Positions 14,806-18,276 of a DNA stretch of 18,276 bases are shown here, piece after piece (positions within the stretch are counted from its first letter, which is position 1; the number at the start of each line of letters is the position of its first letter). Under the pieces are notes generated by a model. It made no database searches. It was not told where the DNA came from and saw nothing but the letters and a program-made list of their open reading frames with translations. The stretch is from Myxococcales bacterium (GTDB lineage: Bacteria > Myxococcota > Polyangia > Polyangiales > Polyangiaceae), in assembly GCA_020430865.1 (NCBI GenBank), contig JAGQIY010000775.1:1-18276 (forward strand), given 5' to 3'. The translations under genes were made by a program, and so were the position numbers.

Positions 14806-15378
14806 ATGTCTGACTCGAGCGCACCCGACGACAACCAGCCCGGCGAGACCGAGACCTCCGAGACGCAGCCGAGCCAGGGAGCCTCGGCGAGCGGTGAAGA
14901 GCGCGACGCTGCTGCTGACTCCAGCGCCGCTGCTGACTCCAGCGCCGCTGCTGACTCCAGCGCCGCTGCTGACTCCAGCGCCGTCGACGACCTCACCCAG
15001 GGCCTCGGCTTGATGTTCCGTGCGGCAAAAAAGGCAGTGCTGGGCCTCGATCCGCAGAAGATCGAGACGCTGGGGCGAGACGCTGCCGCCCGAGCCACCC
15101 GCGAGGTGGAACGCCTGGACAAGGAGCGGGTCACGGAGCTGGGGAAGAAGGCTGCAGAGAACCTGCGTCCGGAGAAGATCGAGGCATTCGCCGAGGACGC
15201 CGGGAGAGAGCTCGTCAACGTGGTCGAGCGAGTCGCCGATCGCGTCGAGCAGGTGCTGGGCGTGCGCGAGGCGCCGGGAGCCAAGGCCAAGGCTTCGCAG
15301 GCCGGCAGCGAACCAGCATCGGCTGCGGAGCCCGCTTCCCAGGAGGAGCCGGCGCAGCGGGTTCGGGTCGACGACTGA
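14806..15378 (+). CDS. Acidic, helical protein with AAADSS repeats; function unknown
   Basis: 190 aa, no signal peptide or TM. The first ~35 residues are disordered and rich in S/E/T/P (MSDSSAPDDNQPGETETSET). Four AAADSS hexapeptides follow, encoded by an 18-bp minisatellite. The middle (about 64-150) is a charged amphipathic helix series: FRAAKKAVLGLDPQKIETLGR, ATREVERLDKERVTELGKKAAENL, RPEKIEAFAEDAGRELVNVVERVADRVEQVLG. This looks like an apolipoprotein-like or membrane-surface helix. The tail is Ala/Glu-rich. The ATG at 14806 is preferred over the GTG at 14788 because of the promoter geometry. Probably cytoplasmic. No family was recognised; 25 nt separates it from the next gene. Confidence 0.7.
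   Translation: MSDSSAPDDNQPGETETSETQPSQGASASGEERDAAADSSAAADSSAAADSSAAADSSAVDDLTQGLGLMFRAAKKAVLGLDPQKIETLGRDAAARATREVERLDKERVTELGKKAAENLRPEKIEAFAEDAGRELVNVVERVADRVEQVLGVREAPGAKAKASQAGSEPASAAEPASQEEPAQRVRVDD
14908..14979. repeat. 18-bp tandem repeat (4 copies) encoding AAADSS
   Basis: Units at 14908-14925, 14926-14943, 14944-14961 and 14962-14979. Copies 2-4 are identical (GCCGCTGCTGACTCCAGC) and copy 1 has a single change (GCT for GCC). The unit is in frame, so copy-number change would lengthen or shorten the linker without frameshift. Confidence 0.95.
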
Positions 15379-15391
15379 GGTGGCTTTGGGC

Positions 15392-15397
15392 TAGCGT
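15392..15397 (+). promoter_or_regulatory. -10-like TAGCGT before the small PEGA-like protein gene
   Basis: TAGCGT ends 6 nt before the ATG at 15404 and there is no SD. A TCGACG at 15368-15373 could be the -35 with 18 bp spacing. Confidence 0.35.
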
Positions 15398-15403
15398 CGG
15401 CGG

Positions 15404-15817
15404 ATGCAAGGATATCCCGGTCAAGGCGGCCCTTACGCAGCTCCCGGACAAGGCCAGGGTTTCGTCCCTCCCCAAGGCGGGCCCATGGGGCGACTACAGC
15501 TCCACACCAGCTTCTTTCCGCTGATGTGGATCCTGTTCTTCATGAAGACCACGGTCACCATCGACGGCCAGGTGCAAGCGCGGCCCTGGGGTACGAGCTA
15601 CTTCGACCTGCCCGTGGGGATGCACCACATCCAGGTGCATTTCCCCAATCTGTTCGGGCCGGGCGGCAAGGCCCAGCATCAGTTCCAGATCTGGGAGGGC
15701 CACACCACCAAGCTCAACTACTCGGCGCCGTTCCTGTTCGCGGCGCTCGCAGGCAGTATCAGCGAGGCAGGCACCGAGCCGATCGCTCAGCTCCCCGCTG
15801 GCCCGGGTCACTACTGA
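15404..15817 (+). CDS. Small protein with Gly/Gln/Pro-rich N-terminus and PEGA-like beta domain
   Basis: 137 aa. The first ~28 residues are low complexity (MQGYPGQGGPYAAPGQGQGF). A short hydrophobic segment (FFPLMWILFFMK, about 37-48) may be buried or membrane-associated. The rest has the beta pattern of PEGA-like or small Ig-type domains: TTVTIDGQVQARPWGTSYFDLPVGMHHIQVHF, then HQFQIWEGHTTKLNYSAPFLFAALAGSI. This resembles recurring myxobacterial and actinobacterial 'xxVxIDGQ...PxGxHxIxV' proteins; no function is known. It ends 84 bp before the convergent PQQ/HEAT lipoprotein gene's stop. Confidence 0.7.
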   Translation: MQGYPGQGGPYAAPGQGQGFVPPQGGPMGRLQLHTSFFPLMWILFFMKTTVTIDGQVQARPWGTSYFDLPVGMHHIQVHFPNLFGPGGKAQHQFQIWEGHTTKLNYSAPFLFAALAGSISEAGTEPIAQLPAGPGHY

Positions 15818-15819
15818 CG

Positions 15820-15882
15820 GCTCCCGGACGCGCCCGCGCCCAGGAGCACGTGGTGCCCTGCCGGTACGGCGAATCCGGGAGC
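15820..15882. terminator. Long-range hairpin between convergent genes, possible bidirectional terminator
   Basis: GCTCCCGGA (15820-15828) pairs with TCCGGGAGC (15874-15882), a perfect 9-bp stem enclosing 45 nt that itself holds a small hairpin GCAC-GTG-GTGC (15846-15856). It sits between two stop codons (15817 and 15902). No T-tract is present on either strand. Confidence 0.4.
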
Positions 15883-15901
15883 GAACTACGAAGACCGGAC
15901 A

Positions 15902-17704
15902 CTAGTTGGCGGCGGTCTTCTTCGCTGGCGCCTGAGGCTTCTTGTCGGCGGGAGGCTCGAGGCCCTGGAGCGCCTGCTGCACCTCCGCGTTGGTGAGCGG
16001 ATCCTTGGCCGCCTCGCTCACCAGCGACTCTCCTTCCTTGCCCCCGACGCGCAACATCGCTTTCGCCACGGAAACGACCGCGGCGACGATGTCGTCGTCC
16101 GAAGCGGTGGCGCGGTAGAGCGCGAAGAACGTCTTCAGCTCGTCGAACTGCTCCGGCGTCGCCAGGGTCTCCAGGGCCTTCGCCGCGCGCTTGATGTCGT
16201 CGGGCGTATCCGATGGGTCGTTCAGGTGGTGGGCCAGTGGCTCGGCAGCGCGGGTCTCGTTCATTGCTGCCAATGCATCTGCCAGGGGGCCCACCGGTGG
16301 GGGCAAGAGCACGTCGTCGAGGAAGTCGTACTCGCGCTCCAGCGCCTTCAGCATGTAGTCGGCGCCTGCGCGGCGCTCCGCCAGGAGTTTCCGCGCGTCA
16401 TCGTACAGAGCCGGCGGGGTGTCGGTGTTGCTTGCCAGATCGATCAGCACCTTCGTCACGCTGTCGTCCTTCAGCGTCCCGAGCTTGGCCAGCAGGAAGC
16501 GCTGAGCCGGAACCATCTGAGGATCCTTGGTGGCGATGACCTCTCCAAGCTGCTCCGCCAGGGTCTTCTCCGGCGCGTTGCTGGGAACCTGGAAGTCTCC
16601 GGCCTGGACCTCGCAGCTCATCACGGAGGCCCCGAGATCGAGCTCCCCGGAGCGCGCTCCGCTCGCGCTGTCCACCAGCAGCACCTTGCCCTTGGAGGTG
16701 CAGAAGGCGAACCCTCCCTTGGCCGCGGCGCCGCCCAGGATATCGGAGTCGACCAGCTTCGCCCAGCGCAGTTCGCCGTCCGAGGCTCCGAACCCCATTG
16801 CTACACGGAAATACGTTGCGGCCATGCGATCGTTCTCGAACTTGCCGTCACCCAGGGGCTTGGCGATCAGGCGGATGCGATCCGGTGCGCTGGCGCTGGG
16901 AGACTGAACCTCCGCTCCGGGCGCGAACCAGCGTGGCGTTCCCGGCAGCTCGTGCTTGGGGAGCGCGGCCAGGGTTCCTCCGCCGCTCGCCGCCGCACCG
17001 ATCTTGGGGTCGAAGTGCAGCAGCTGCGCTTCCCCGAAGAACAGCTCGCCGCCGAGGTTCTCTGCGTGAGTCACCTGCTGACGCATCAGCAGACGTCCGC
17101 GCTCGGCGCCCGTCGTGACATCGATCGCCGAGACGTACTGGTTTCCCCAGGGAATAAAAGCGATGCCCCCGACGATGGCCGGCGAGCCGATCTCCGGTTC
17201 CGGTTCTGCATCGAGGATCACGCCGCCACCGCGCTTGATCACCACCAGCCGACTCTGTCCGCCGTTCAGAGCCCCGAGGGAGGCGACGGTATAGGTGCCG
17301 TCGTCGCCGGCGCCCCGTAGGCTGCGACCTCCGGAAGCGATGGACCACAGCTTCTGACCGGTCCGTGCATCCAGAGCGAACAGCTGGCCATCACCAGTGG
17401 CCACGACCACGTCGCCCGTGATCTTGGGGCGCGCGTCGACGGCACCCGTGTACTTCCAGCTCTTGCCGCCGAGGGTGCTCGCGACCAGGCCGCCTTTGAC
17501 GACGCCAACCGCGATGCCAGTACCCTTGGGAATGGACGCCGAGGCGAGGTCGCGCTGCACGGAGCTGATGGACTGACCCCCGTCGTTCTGCCAGGTGGTG
17601 TCGAAGGCGCCAGAGAGCGCGCCTGCGCCGCCGCACGCTGCGAGCAGCGCGCTGACGCTCAGCAGGCTAGCGAGCTTGGAGAGTTGCATGGTTCGCGGCC
17701 TCAT
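15902..17704 (-). CDS. Lipoprotein: PQQ-like beta-propeller followed by HEAT-like repeats
   Basis: 600 aa. The signal peptide ends in a canonical lipobox LAAC (MRPRTMQLSKLASLLSVSALLAAC). From about 30 to 375 there are PQQ-enzyme-type propeller blades, e.g. GDVVVATGDGQLFALDARTGQKLWSIASGG, YVSAIDVTTGAERGRLL and GFAFCTSKGKVLLVDSASGARSGEL, as in BamB or PQQ_2 proteins. From about 390 to 575 the sequence becomes alpha-helical with HEAT-like units (FLLAKLGTLKDDSVTKVLIDLAS, RAAEPLAHHLNDPSDTPDDIKRAAKAL, AVVSVAKAML). The Lys/Pro/Ala-rich tail is probably disordered. The ATG at 17704 overlaps the upstream HEAT gene's stop by ATGA, so the two are translationally coupled; an internal ATG at 17689 is an alternative. 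A periplasmic protein-assembly or sensing scaffold is inferred. Confidence 0.85.
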   Translation of the reverse strand: MRPRTMQLSKLASLLSVSALLAACGGAGALSGAFDTTWQNDGGQSISSVQRDLASASIPKGTGIAVGVVKGGLVASTLGGKSWKYTGAVDARPKITGDVVVATGDGQLFALDARTGQKLWSIASGGRSLRGAGDDGTYTVASLGALNGGQSRLVVIKRGGGVILDAEPEPEIGSPAIVGGIAFIPWGNQYVSAIDVTTGAERGRLLMRQQVTHAENLGGELFFGEAQLLHFDPKIGAAASGGGTLAALPKHELPGTPRWFAPGAEVQSPSASAPDRIRLIAKPLGDGKFENDRMAATYFRVAMGFGASDGELRWAKLVDSDILGGAAAKGGFAFCTSKGKVLLVDSASGARSGELDLGASVMSCEVQAGDFQVPSNAPEKTLAEQLGEVIATKDPQMVPAQRFLLAKLGTLKDDSVTKVLIDLASNTDTPPALYDDARKLLAERRAGADYMLKALEREYDFLDDVLLPPPVGPLADALAAMNETRAAEPLAHHLNDPSDTPDDIKRAAKALETLATPEQFDELKTFFALYRATASDDDIVAAVVSVAKAMLRVGGKEGESLVSEAAKDPLTNAEVQQALQGLEPPADKKPQAPAKKTAAN

Positions 17705-18276
17705 TCGTCGTCATCCTCGTCGTCGTCGTCGCCGGTGCGGCCCTTTCCGACTGCCTTCACTGCGGCGTCGAGGGCAGCCTTCACTCGCTTGCTCCAGTCC
17801 TTCGGCCAGCGCTCGGCGACGTCGGCCAGGTACTTCCCAGCCTCGCCGGTGCCGAGCTCACGGAGCTTGCCGATGATGCGGATCTTTGCCTCGTCGTTCA
17901 GGCTCGACGCCGGTCGGAACAGCATCTGATCGAGTCCGGAGGTCATGATGTCGAACGGCACCTTGCCGACTCGCTTCATGAAGTCGGTGCAGCTCTCACC
18001 TTCACAGAGCTGTCCAATGGAGACAGCCGCCTCACCCACCTTGTGATCGAAGGCGGCGAACAGATCCGGCAACGCCTCCTTCGCTCCGAGCGTGCCGAGA
18101 CCGCCCGCCGCCGTGCCTCGCACGACCGCGTCTCGGCTGCGCAGCCCGCGGCGCAGGGCCTTGATCGCGTCGGGGCCCTTGGTGTGGAGCAGCGCCTTGG
18201 CCGCTGCCTGGCGTACGGTCTTCTCCCGGTGGCGCACGTAGGGAGCGAGGGCTGCGCTGGACGACGGATCCTCGAG
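17701..18276 (-). CDS. HEAT-repeat protein with acidic tail (5' end cut by window edge)
   Basis: 191 residues are visible and the frame runs out of the right edge, so the start is unknown; an in-frame GTG at 18237 would give a shorter form but truncates a repeat. The pattern VRQAAAKALLHTKGPDAIKALRRGLRSRDAVVRGTAAGGLGTLGAKEALPDLFAAF is typical of PBS-lyase/HEAT repeats. A Cys pair (CEGESC) follows, then further helices (KIRIIGKLRELGTGEAGKYLADV). The C-terminus is an acidic stretch (DDDDEDDDE). Its stop overlaps the ATG of the PQQ/HEAT lipoprotein (ATGA), so both are made from one message. Protein-protein interaction scaffold inferred. Confidence 0.82.
   Translation of the reverse strand, partial: LEDPSSSAALAPYVRHREKTVRQAAAKALLHTKGPDAIKALRRGLRSRDAVVRGTAAGGLGTLGAKEALPDLFAAFDHKVGEAAVSIGQLCEGESCTDFMKRVGKVPFDIMTSGLDQMLFRPASSLNDEAKIRIIGKLRELGTGEAGKYLADVAERWPKDWSKRVKAALDAAVKAVGKGRTGDDDDEDDDE

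Noticed and set aside
16226..17320. Plus-strand open frame (about 360 codons) opposite the PQQ/HEAT lipoprotein
   Set aside because: Antisense to a gene with signal peptide, lipobox and propeller blades; no domain, RBS or promoter of its own.

Overview
The window reads as a chromosomal segment of a high-GC delta-proteobacterium, most likely a myxobacterium of the Polyangiales/Sorangiineae type. This is inferred from GC-rich wobble positions, a membrane-bound Hanks-type Ser/Thr kinase, many lipoproteins, cysteine-paired Sel1-like repeats, HEAT-repeat and PQQ-propeller proteins, and starts that mostly lack a Shine-Dalgarno sequence. No rRNA, tRNA, CRISPR array, transposase or integrase was found. 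Both window edges cut genes: a long Hsp70 homologue on the left and a HEAT-repeat protein on the right.

Layout. (1) 1-2248, minus: atypical Hsp70-family protein with a DUF3731-like C-terminal region. (2) 2249-2681: a 433-bp divergent regulatory region with six TGAAAC/GTTTCA boxes, two overlapping dyads and a near-consensus sigma-54 promoter. It faces a persulfide-dioxygenase/Blh-like metallo-beta-lactamase-fold gene (2682-3572). (3) 3583-5981, plus: a strong hairpin, a DUF1697 gene, a small lipoprotein and an ArsP_1/DUF318-type permease. (4) 5994-9590, minus: YdeI/OmdA-family protein, a small lipoprotein with a minisatellite in its signal peptide, a SAM methyltransferase and a PknB-type receptor kinase. 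A lipoprotein gene (9697-10329, plus) diverges from the kinase. (5) 10366-12794, minus: a tightly coupled DUF2760 + short Hsp70 operon. (6) 12937-15817, plus: Nif3/DUF34-family protein, Sel1-like lipoprotein, an acidic/helical protein with an 18-bp minisatellite and a small PEGA-like protein. (7) 15902-18276, minus: a translationally coupled HEAT protein and a PQQ-propeller + HEAT lipoprotein.

How the genes relate. The DUF2760, short Hsp70 and DUF3731-type long Hsp70 genes usually belong together in proteobacteria. Here they keep the same strand and relative order but are separated by about 8.1 kb carrying ten unrelated genes. DUF2760 has a predicted N-terminal membrane anchor and coiled coil, so a membrane-tethered dual-Hsp70 machine is a reasonable but unproven reading. 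The persulfide dioxygenase is the only gene here with a clear sigma-54 promoter, upstream dyads and a good SD. At least six other genes have a -10-like hexamer 5-8 nt before the start codon and no SD, which suggests leaderless transcription.
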